A DNA stretch of 64,000 bases, taken from assembly GCA_947259885.1 (NCBI GenBank), contig CAMYNW010000012.1:1-64000 (forward strand), written 5' to 3'. Every line of letters starts with the position of its first letter. Positions within the stretch are counted from its first letter, which is position 1. Below the pieces are notes generated by a model that saw nothing but the letters and a program-made list of their open reading frames with translations, made no database searches and was not told where the DNA came from. Shown piece by piece: positions 16,848 to 24,156 of this stretch. The DNA comes from an uncultured Gammaproteobacteria bacterium (GTDB taxonomy: Bacteria > Pseudomonadota > Gammaproteobacteria > Arenicellales > Poriferihabitantaceae). Position numbers and translations under genes: made by a program.

Positions 16848-18329
16848 ATGAGTGAAATTCAACACTACCAGATGCTTATAGACGGCGCATGGGTCGACTC
16901 CTCTGACGGGAAAATGTTCGACAGTGTTAACCCCTCCACTGGCAATGTATGGTCTCGCATTCAGGAAGCAAGCGAGCAAGATGTCGATTCTGCGGTAAAG
17001 GCTGCAGATCGTGCTTTTAACGAAGGACCGTGGTCGAAAATGACGCCTACCGAACGCGGTCGCTGTTTACGCAATCTCGCCGATCTGCTGGCAACCCATT
17101 CTGAATCGCTCGGGAGAATCGAAGCAATCGATACCGGAAAAATGTATAAGGAAACTCGGTGGCAGGCAAAGTACATCGCCGAGTTCTTTCATTTTTACGC
17201 GGGATGCGCCGATAAAATCAGTGGTGAGACATTGCCCATCGACAAACCCGACATGTTTGTCTTTACTCGCCGCGAACCATTAGGTGTGGTTGCAGCAGTA
17301 GTGCCTTGGAACTCGCAATTGTTTTTGAGTGCAGTGAAAATCGGCCCCGCGCTGGCAGCGGGGAACACAATCGTGCTCAAGGCTTCCGAACATGCTTCGG
17401 CAGCTATGCTGGAATTTGGGCGCCTGATTGAAAAGGCCGGTATTCCACCAGGGGTGGTTAATATTTTAACCGGCCACGGCGATCCCTGCGGTAAAGCTCT
17501 CACCTCGCACCCGCTAGTAGCAAGAATATCATTTACCGGTGGACCAATCGCAGCCGAACATGTACTGCACAACTCTACCAATAATTTTGCGCAGGTTTCT
17601 CTGGAACTGGGTGGTAAATCGCCTTTTATCGTCTTTGACGATGTTGATATCGGGAGTGCCGTAAACGGCGCTCTTGGGGCAATATTCGGAGCCGCTGGAC
17701 AAAGCTGTGTTGCCGGATCCAGACTGTATTTACAGGAACAAATTGCGGACGATTTTCTCAGCCAGATGACGGCCCTGGCTAAGACAATTAAGATTGGCGA
17801 TCCTCTTTCGGAGGATACAGAAATGGGTCCACTTTGCACTGCAGGGCAGCTTGAGAACATTGAACGTGAGGTTGCCCATGCGAAAACTGAAGGCGGCAAA
17901 ATATTGTGCGGTGGCAAGCGAGTAAAAGATCTGCAAGGTCTGTTCTATCAACCAACCATCATCGACTGCCCTGATCAGGCGCTACGAATTGTTGATACGG
18001 AATTGTTCGGTCCAGTACTGAGCGTCCTGCGATTTAAAGACGAAGACGACGCTATTCGACTCGCAAATACCACAAAACATGGTCTTGCGGCAGGCATATT
18101 CACTCGTGACAGTGCACGCTCGCTGCGGATGGTTAAAGCAGTGAAGGCCGGTATCGTCTGGGTGAACACTTATCGTGCGGTTTCGCCAATCGCAGAATTC
18201 GGAGGCATGAAAGATTCAGGGCACGGGCGTGAAAGCGGATTTCAGGCGATGTACGATTACACCCGCCCTAAAACAGTTTGGATGAACACGTCTGATGAAC
18301 CGCTTGGCAACCAGTTTGTGGCACGTTAA
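16848..18329 (+). CDS. NAD(P)-dependent aldehyde dehydrogenase
   Basis: The 493-residue protein has all aldehyde dehydrogenase landmarks: VVPWNSQLFLS and LKASEHAS in the cofactor domain, FTGG, the general base Glu in LELGGKSPF, and the catalytic C287 in GAAGQSCVAGSR. It oxidises an aldehyde to the acid. Together with the GMC dehydrogenase at 11180 it would convert an alcohol to a carboxylate in two steps. It lies 54 bases after the CMD-family gene in the same direction. Closest general type is betaine-aldehyde or hydroxymuconic-semialdehyde dehydrogenase; substrate unknown. Confidence 0.88.
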   Translation: MSEIQHYQMLIDGAWVDSSDGKMFDSVNPSTGNVWSRIQEASEQDVDSAVKAADRAFNEGPWSKMTPTERGRCLRNLADLLATHSESLGRIEAIDTGKMYKETRWQAKYIAEFFHFYAGCADKISGETLPIDKPDMFVFTRREPLGVVAAVVPWNSQLFLSAVKIGPALAAGNTIVLKASEHASAAMLEFGRLIEKAGIPPGVVNILTGHGDPCGKALTSHPLVARISFTGGPIAAEHVLHNSTNNFAQVSLELGGKSPFIVFDDVDIGSAVNGALGAIFGAAGQSCVAGSRLYLQEQIADDFLSQMTALAKTIKIGDPLSEDTEMGPLCTAGQLENIEREVAHAKTEGGKILCGGKRVKDLQGLFYQPTIIDCPDQALRIVDTELFGPVLSVLRFKDEDDAIRLANTTKHGLAAGIFTRDSARSLRMVKAVKAGIVWVNTYRAVSPIAEFGGMKDSGHGRESGFQAMYDYTRPKTVWMNTSDEPLGNQFVAR

Positions 18330-18460
18330 TGGTTTTCATTTTCTGCGGGATATTTCCACCTGAATCCATGCACGAATTGAATTCGCCGGGCATAATCGAG
18401 TGCGCCCAAAGCTTTATCGGCGTACTCACCATTTAGAAACATGTAAAAAAGGTAAACAAG

Positions 18461-19498
18461 ATGAAATTTCAGCTGGCAATCAACCTTGAACGTACCGATG
18501 ACAGCCTCGATATGGCGGACGTCCAACGCCATACGCTAGAGATGGTCCAGATGGCCGATCAGGGCAGCTTTACTATTGTGTGGGCAGCAGAGCATCATGC
18601 GTTAGAAATGACTATTGCGCCAAACCCTTTTCAGATCTTGACCTGGTGGGCCGCCCATACTGAAAGAATCCGCTTGGGTACAGCGGTAGCGGTTGCACCC
18701 TATTGGCACCCAATAAATCTTGCCGGTGAAGCCGCATTCACAGACCTGATCAGCGGTGGTCGACTCGAATTCGGGATTGGTTCAGGTGCTTATCAACGCG
18801 AATTTGATCGCATGCATCCCGGGTTGAAACAATCCGACGCATGGCGTTACATGCATGAAATGTTACCTGTAATAAAAGCGCTATGGGCGGGCGACTATGA
18901 ACATAACGGGGAGTTCTGGTCCTTCCCAACCTCTACATCAGTGCCAAAGCCCGTACAAAAGCCGCATCCTCCGATCTGGATCGCAGCGCGAGCGCCGATC
19001 ACCTTTGACTATGCGGTTAAACACGGTTGTCATATTATGTCGTGGCCTCTCACACGTCCGTTTTCGGAAGCAGAACTATACAACTCTCGACTTGATGAAG
19101 CGATGGAGGCTAATCCCGGATGTGACCGACCGAAATTTGCCATGATGCGTCATACTGCGCTATACGATAATAAGAAGGACTGGGAGGTTCCCGTCAGAGC
19201 AGCCCAGCGTCAGTTTGGTCAGTTCGAAAACCTGTTTCAGAACCTGGGAGATGTAAAAAACGGATTTCCAAAGCAGGTCGACCTTGAAAGCCTCGCTAAT
19301 CGTGATAACTACAATCCTCAAATGCTCAGTGAAAATCTGATGTTCGGCACTCCCGATGAGGTCGTTGCAAAACTGAAACGCTACCAGGAACTGGGAGTAG
19401 ACGAGTTTATTTACTATGCGAGCATGGGATTAGGACTGAAGGAACAAAAAAGATCTCTTGAACTTTTTTGTTCAGAAGTGATTCCGGCGTTCGCCTAA
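18461..19498 (+). CDS. Luciferase-like (LLM) flavin-dependent monooxygenase
   Basis: The 345-residue protein belongs to the bacterial luciferase-like TIM-barrel family: WAAEHHALEM near residue 40, RIRLGTAVAVAPYWHPI, then GGRLEFGIGSGAYQREFDR, and the C-terminal MFGTPDEVVAKLKRYQELGVDEF. These enzymes use reduced FMN from a partner reductase to oxygenate small molecules. A flavin reductase gene follows at 19859, so a two-component system is likely. Substrate classes in the family include alkanesulfonates, aldehydes, nitrilotriacetate-type amines and pyrimidines; the sequence does not decide among them. Confidence 0.87.
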   Translation: MKFQLAINLERTDDSLDMADVQRHTLEMVQMADQGSFTIVWAAEHHALEMTIAPNPFQILTWWAAHTERIRLGTAVAVAPYWHPINLAGEAAFTDLISGGRLEFGIGSGAYQREFDRMHPGLKQSDAWRYMHEMLPVIKALWAGDYEHNGEFWSFPTSTSVPKPVQKPHPPIWIAARAPITFDYAVKHGCHIMSWPLTRPFSEAELYNSRLDEAMEANPGCDRPKFAMMRHTALYDNKKDWEVPVRAAQRQFGQFENLFQNLGDVKNGFPKQVDLESLANRDNYNPQMLSENLMFGTPDEVVAKLKRYQELGVDEFIYYASMGLGLKEQKRSLELFCSEVIPAFA

Positions 19499-19547
19499 TA
19501 TAATCCGTCGTCATTTTTTCAAACACGATAATAAGTGAGGTGATTAT

Positions 19548-19862
19548 ATGTATCTGCTTATAGAAGATGATGGCTCTCTCTCCCTGCAAGAGCACGAGCA
19601 AATGAAAAGCTTTTGCGTGGTGGAACATTCCAATGCCCCCGAAGGGGCAAAAGCTTCTTCAGCGCTGTCTAATATAGCTGAGCCGATAGACAACGATCAC
19701 TTCTGGATCAATGCGAGCTCAGTGATTGAGCTTTCTCCACAAAGTGATGATCCGCAATGGATCAACGAATTCTGGGATATGCTCAGAAAAGTAGAACCAT
19801 ACGGGTATTCTGAGATGGCCACAAAACGAATTAAGGCACATGTGGAAATCCGATCCAAGTGA
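19548..19862 (+). CDS. Small acidic protein between monooxygenase and flavin reductase genes
   Basis: The 104-residue product is soluble and acidic, with several Trp residues in its second half (HFWINAS, PQWINEFWDML). It has a good ribosome site (GTGAGGTGATT upstream of ATG 19548). Its last codons overlap the start of the flavin reductase (GTGA at 19859-19862), so the two are translationally coupled. I recognise no family. Its position between the two parts of a two-component monooxygenase suggests an accessory or third component; this is inference. Confidence 0.65.
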   Translation: MYLLIEDDGSLSLQEHEQMKSFCVVEHSNAPEGAKASSALSNIAEPIDNDHFWINASSVIELSPQSDDPQWINEFWDMLRKVEPYGYSEMATKRIKAHVEIRSK

Positions 19863-20368
19863 ATATAGAACATAATCCTGAATTGCGCGATCAATTTTTA
19901 AGCGGCATGAGTCGCGCGGCGTGTACTGTTAATGTTGTGACCACGGATGGTGACGCGGGTCGTGCTGGCGTCACTGTCTCAGCAATGTCCCCAGTATCCG
20001 CGGACACCAGCAAACCCACCCTGCTGGTTTGTGTCCACTATCTGAGCCCTGCCGCGGAGAAAATTATTCAGAATGGAGTATTTTGTGTCAATGTACTAAG
20101 AGACAATCAAACTCACATCTCTGAGACCTTCGCAGGAAGATCAGATATTAAAGTTAACGAGAAATTCGAATGCGCAAAATGGACATCCCAAGTTACAGGA
20201 GCACCCAGAGTGATCGATTCACTTGTATCCTTTGATTGTCGTCTTGTTTCAAACATCAGAGTTGGCACGCACTACGTTTTTATTGGAGAAACAGAAGATA
20301 TTTTTGTTTCAGATGGAGGCTTGCCGTTGATTTATACCGGACGAGCATACGGCTCGGTTACCCGGTGA
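19859..20368 (+). CDS. Flavin reductase (FMN reductase component)
   Basis: The 169-residue protein is a flavin_reductase-domain protein: RAGVTVSAMSPVSAD..PTLLVCV binds FMN, followed by FCVNVLRDNQ and a C-terminal GTHYVFIGETEDI. It would reduce FMN with NAD(P)H for the monooxygenase at 18461. It is strikingly close to the N-terminal domain of the fusion protein at 57965-59140: by hand alignment 121 of 160 positions are identical with no gaps. The paralogue carries an additional LysR effector domain that this one lacks. It uses a GTG start inside the end of the upstream gene. Confidence 0.87.
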   Translation: MNIEHNPELRDQFLSGMSRAACTVNVVTTDGDAGRAGVTVSAMSPVSADTSKPTLLVCVHYLSPAAEKIIQNGVFCVNVLRDNQTHISETFAGRSDIKVNEKFECAKWTSQVTGAPRVIDSLVSFDCRLVSNIRVGTHYVFIGETEDIFVSDGGLPLIYTGRAYGSVTR

Positions 20369-20446
20369 TACCCATTAATACAGTTTCTAACAACTGCCAA
20401 ATCTACTCCAAGTCCGCGCTCAGCGAAATCCACAATTTAATATCGT

Positions 20447-21412
20447 TCAACTTTCTCTTTTAACCTGCACACTACCAAAGGTCTTCATCTTACACCTGCC
20501 ATCGTCATACTGTGGCGCGATTAACACTTCGCCGGGTCGCCAGATTACGCGTATGTGTCCATTAGAGCCCGTCACCCACGTAGGCACCTGCTTCTTAATT
20601 GTCCATTCTCTGGCAACCTTGCCAGGGTCACCGCACCATCGGCGCTTTGGGCCTGGAACTAATACAAAGTCAGGATTAACTGCGTCGTAGAGTTTGGCAG
20701 GCGCCGGATTATCCTCTCCAGGATGCGGCATTTTAAGGAACTCGGCTCGAATACCTGGCAGATCAGAAAGAGATTTCCCGAGTCGACGGTCAGCATCAGC
20801 GGCGAATAAAACGCTTGACTCAGAAATCTCAAATTTAACGATTAAGGAGGCATCGATCATGGGTTTTCCATTTTTAATCTGTGTGCTCTCCTGCGCATAC
20901 ACCACCTCTATGCGGCTATCGCTTGGCAAATCGACTGTAAATCCCTGCCCAACCGCTATTACTTCCGCGCCTTTATCCGACGCAAATTGAAGTGACTCTC
21001 TGTACCAGTGACGATACTGTTTCGAATTTATAGCCAGTTCCGCATCTCGGTGATGATAAATCCTGGCAATAGGAATACCTGAGTCAAGAATTGCAACCAT
21101 GCCTCCGTAGTAGGCGTCACCAGGGTTGGAGATAAAAAAATGATCAATCTGCTTGATCCCAAACTTCTCCAGATAGGGAACCACTGCCGAATATCCAATT
21201 TCGTTTTTACCAGCATCAATCATGACAACCTGATCCCCAACAACCAGTAAATTTGCATCCCCCTGCTGTCCCCCTATATTGACATTTATCATATGCCACT
21301 CTGCAATCGGACCACGAGAACTATCCTTGAAATAAGGATAGATCAGTAGCGTAGCCACCATTAGTGCAACGGACACGATAAGCGTCTTGATCAGGGTAGT
21401 ATCCATCATCAA
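20447..21412 (-). CDS. ComEC-type metallo-beta-lactamase-fold protein with degenerate metal site
   Basis: The 321-residue product starts with one membrane anchor (about 5-25) followed by an MBL fold like the C-terminal domain of ComEC: QGDANLLVVGDQVVMIDAG, then a KQIDHFFISNPGDAYYGGM region. At that place active members have HxHxDH; here the motif reads SNPGDAYYGG, so the His ligands are lost. Later segments (LIVKFEISESSVLFAADAD, LKMPHPGEDN) still follow the family pattern. It probably lies on the outer face of the membrane and may be non-catalytic. It is convergent with the flavin reductase gene. Confidence 0.7.
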   Translation of the reverse strand: MMMDTTLIKTLIVSVALMVATLLIYPYFKDSSRGPIAEWHMINVNIGGQQGDANLLVVGDQVVMIDAGKNEIGYSAVVPYLEKFGIKQIDHFFISNPGDAYYGGMVAILDSGIPIARIYHHRDAELAINSKQYRHWYRESLQFASDKGAEVIAVGQGFTVDLPSDSRIEVVYAQESTQIKNGKPMIDASLIVKFEISESSVLFAADADRRLGKSLSDLPGIRAEFLKMPHPGEDNPAPAKLYDAVNPDFVLVPGPKRRWCGDPGKVAREWTIKKQVPTWVTGSNGHIRVIWRPGEVLIAPQYDDGRCKMKTFGSVQVKRES

Positions 21413-21600
21413 TGGTTCTGAGAGATATTTATTACGGGAGATTAATGCGGAACGCTATGGAATTGAGCGATCTGGTTAGCGCTTGTTTCACAATACCGAA
21501 ATATATCAGTTGAAGCACGGCCGAAAAACAGATTTACAGTAGGATAGAATGGAACAAATAAATGCGAATCAGGACTATGTCTCAGCCTTGTCTATAATCT

Positions 21601-21987
21601 ATGCTTATCGACCATATCAATATCAGCGCACCGGGTGAAATCATTGATAGAGTCAGCAATTTCTATTGTGATGTATTTGGATTTAACGTGGGCTTCAGGC
21701 CTGATTTTGATAGCAAAGGATACTGGCTTTACTCAGATGACAAACCTCAGATTCATCTGACGATCAATGACTCGCTTAGCCAAAATAATAATACCGGCTT
21801 CCTGGACCACGTTGCCTTCAGCGTAACAGGTTTGTCGCAGTTTGTATCGAAGTTAAGAAAATGTAACATCGATTACCAATCTCACTACGTCTCGGAGATC
21901 CAGACAACTCAAATATTTTTCCAAGATCCATCCGGCCTCCGACTAGAAGCTAGTTTTAAAAACGAAAAACTGGAAAAACCTTATTAA
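21601..21987 (+). CDS. Glyoxalase/VOC-superfamily protein
   Basis: The 128-residue protein has a vicinal-oxygen-chelate pattern: DHINISAP at the start, a SNFYCDVFGF helix, PQIHLTIND, HVAFSVTGLSQFVSKL and a closing IFFQDPSGLRLEASF. H5 and possibly H60, H72 and E115 (by fold position) are the sort of residues that bind metal in this family. VOC members include glyoxalases, dioxygenases and resistance proteins; the reaction here is unknown. It stands alone 128 bases ahead of the arginine-deiminase-like gene. Confidence 0.8.
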   Translation: MLIDHINISAPGEIIDRVSNFYCDVFGFNVGFRPDFDSKGYWLYSDDKPQIHLTINDSLSQNNNTGFLDHVAFSVTGLSQFVSKLRKCNIDYQSHYVSEIQTTQIFFQDPSGLRLEASFKNEKLEKPY

Positions 21988-22115
21988 CGTTCGAATCCGA
22001 TTTAAAACAAAAGGTAGCCCTGTAACAAAGCACACAATCTTAGGGGCCGTCGCTTGTCCAATCGCAGTCAAATGGTGTCAAATACGCCAACATTACATAC
22101 TTAAGCGAGCGCTAA

Positions 22116-23048
22116 ATGTCAGATCTAAACTCCACCCTCCGCGTTAGAGTAAATGGTGGCGGCACGCAAGAAATGTCTGGTTGGTATCTCAAATCGGAAA
22201 CCGGGCCACTACGTGATGTACTCCTTGGCTCTGCAGAATCATTTGACTGGCTGGGTCCGGAAAATGCCGAATACAGTTCACTTGTGCGCGACTCACTAAG
22301 AAAGGGTTACCGCTTCGATCGTGAACTAGCGTTAAAGCAGCATATTGAAATGGTCGAGGCGTATCAGAATGCGGGCGTGTCCTGCCATTTCCTGCCAGTT
22401 GACACTGCGACATGCATGCAGGTCTATGCGCGAGATTCGTCATTTATGACGCCATACGGAGCGGTAATTTGCCAGCTGGCAAATCCTCGTCGCCGAGGAG
22501 AATATGCGGCGGCACTGCGCTTTTATCTTGAAAATGACGTTCCCATTTATGACATGGTGTCTGCTGGGAATTTCGAGGGCGGCGACTTCAATATCATCAA
22601 GCCTGGTGTTGCACTAGTTGGTTATACGGATCATCGATCTGAGGGCGTAGCGGCTAGACAGGTTGCGGAATGGTTTATTGCGGAAGGATGGGAAATAAAG
22701 TTTGCGCCCATCGATTCCTTCTACGTCCATATAGACCTCATGGTCTGCATGCTCAGCGAACAGTGCGCGGCCGTGTGTCTCGAGACCACCGAAGATGATG
22801 TGGTCGACTGGCTTAAATCAAAAAATATAGAAATAATTCCTGCGACTTTCGAAGAAACCATGGCGCTAGGTTGCAATGTAGTTGCGCTGGGAAATGACAA
22901 GGTACTTTCAACATTAGGGGCCAAAGACCTAAACGCGAAAATGCGCGCCGCAGGATTCACTGTATACGACCCAGACATGACTCAATTCACCCGAGCAGGC
23001 GGCGGTGTTCATTGTATGTGTCAACCGTTACGTCGCGATCCGGTCTAA
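22116..23048 (+). CDS. Guanidino-group-modifying enzyme (arginine deiminase / DDAH-like amidinohydrolase)
   Basis: The 310-residue protein has the five-bladed pentein signature: LRDVLLGSAE near the start, YARDSSFMTPYGAV (R106/D107), GNFEGGDFNI (EGGD 154-157), the catalytic His in FYVHIDLMV (H205) and the nucleophilic Cys in AGGGVHCMCQPLRR (C300). Pentein hydrolases and amidinotransferases act on arginine, methylated arginines or other guanidino compounds. It is convergent with a ureohydrolase-family gene at 23155; the pairing suggests guanidino-compound breakdown. Exact substrate not determinable. Confidence 0.87.
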   Translation: MSDLNSTLRVRVNGGGTQEMSGWYLKSETGPLRDVLLGSAESFDWLGPENAEYSSLVRDSLRKGYRFDRELALKQHIEMVEAYQNAGVSCHFLPVDTATCMQVYARDSSFMTPYGAVICQLANPRRRGEYAAALRFYLENDVPIYDMVSAGNFEGGDFNIIKPGVALVGYTDHRSEGVAARQVAEWFIAEGWEIKFAPIDSFYVHIDLMVCMLSEQCAAVCLETTEDDVVDWLKSKNIEIIPATFEETMALGCNVVALGNDKVLSTLGAKDLNAKMRAAGFTVYDPDMTQFTRAGGGVHCMCQPLRRDPV

Positions 23049-23154
23049 CAAATTTGTCGTATGGGTTGCAGTAAAGGCACTCACAATTAATTGATTCCCC
23101 ACGGTAGTTTAAACCGAGCACTAGGCTTAAAAATAACGCATTGCCCCGAATAAA

Positions 23155-24108
23155 TTACTTGGCGGCTACTTGCCGACTTATGAGACCCAACATCACTGCT
23201 ACTAAACGAGCGGCGACCAGCGCTCCTCTTGCACCTACATCGTTAGCAGGCATAAGTTCCACCAGATCGAATCCCACCAGCCTTGAGCGGTGTGCAAGAT
23301 TTTTTAAAAGATTAACAGCCTGCCAGTAGTTGAAACCACCTGGTGCTGGCCCAATGACTGACGGCACTGTAGCCGGATCCATCACATCAATATCTAACGT
23401 GATAAATACCGGGGAATTTTCCGGCACTGCTTGCAAAATCTGATCGATACCTCGTTCAAATATGGTTTCCATTGGAAACAAATTCACACCCCAATCCAGA
23501 GCATCCTGATAATCACTAGGCCTAGCACTGCCGATCCCCCTGGCACCTACCTGAACTATGCTTTTCACCCAAGCCATTTCAGAGGCTCTACGCATATTAC
23601 TTGAGAGCCCCATTCTCTCGCCAGACACCTCGTCCCGCCAGTCTATATGGGCGTCTAACTGAAACACGGTAATTGGGCCATGTCTTTCATAGGCTTGGAG
23701 CACGGGGATAGGAATTGAATCATCCCCACCCAGTATGATTGGAATAGCACCGCTATCGAGTGCAAGAGCGACGTGACCTCGAATCAAATCACGGTTGGAT
23801 GCAAAATCAGTATCGTCATACGTCAAATCTCCCCAATCAACCGCACGGACCTTATCTGCAAGAATTTTTCCATGGATATCGAAGTCATGGTGATCTAATG
23901 CTCCTGGCCATCCGAGAGCGGAACGAATAGCCCCAGGCGCTCCAGCACAATAAGGCCCAACGGATTGATAAGGTGTGGCGCTGGGGGCCCCCATAATCAC
24001 AATGTCTGCATCGGCAGCACCGCCTGGTGAGACGGCCGGGAGGCCAAGAAATCCGCCCTCGGTCTTGCCACCAAACAAAGCATTCATTTTCGGTTTTGAT
24101 TTACTCAC
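23155..24108 (-). CDS. Ureohydrolase (arginase/agmatinase-family) protein with altered first metal ligand
   Basis: The 317-residue product has the ureohydrolase fold. Metal ligands are visible as QLDAHID (D152, H154, D156) and LDIDVMDP (D239, D241), with VGFDLVELMP following. The canonical GGDHS motif, which supplies a metal-binding His, reads GGDDS here (D130). Family members hydrolyse agmatine, arginine, guanidinobutyrate, guanidinopropionate or guanidine. The PGGFNYW segment resembles agmatinase-like rather than arginase-like members. It would act with the convergent arginine-deiminase-like gene; the His to Asp change leaves the exact activity open. Confidence 0.82.
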   Translation of the reverse strand: MSKSKPKMNALFGGKTEGGFLGLPAVSPGGAADADIVIMGAPSATPYQSVGPYCAGAPGAIRSALGWPGALDHHDFDIHGKILADKVRAVDWGDLTYDDTDFASNRDLIRGHVALALDSGAIPIILGGDDSIPIPVLQAYERHGPITVFQLDAHIDWRDEVSGERMGLSSNMRRASEMAWVKSIVQVGARGIGSARPSDYQDALDWGVNLFPMETIFERGIDQILQAVPENSPVFITLDIDVMDPATVPSVIGPAPGGFNYWQAVNLLKNLAHRSRLVGFDLVELMPANDVGARGALVAARLVAVMLGLISRQVAAK

Positions 24109-24156
24109 TGCTAAAATTAAGCTTCGAATCCATCACAATGAAACAGATTTTCTTTG

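Noticed and set aside
17195..17917. 240-codon frame on the minus strand
   Set aside because: Mirror frame of the aldehyde dehydrogenase gene; Ser/Pro-rich composition typical of antisense frames.
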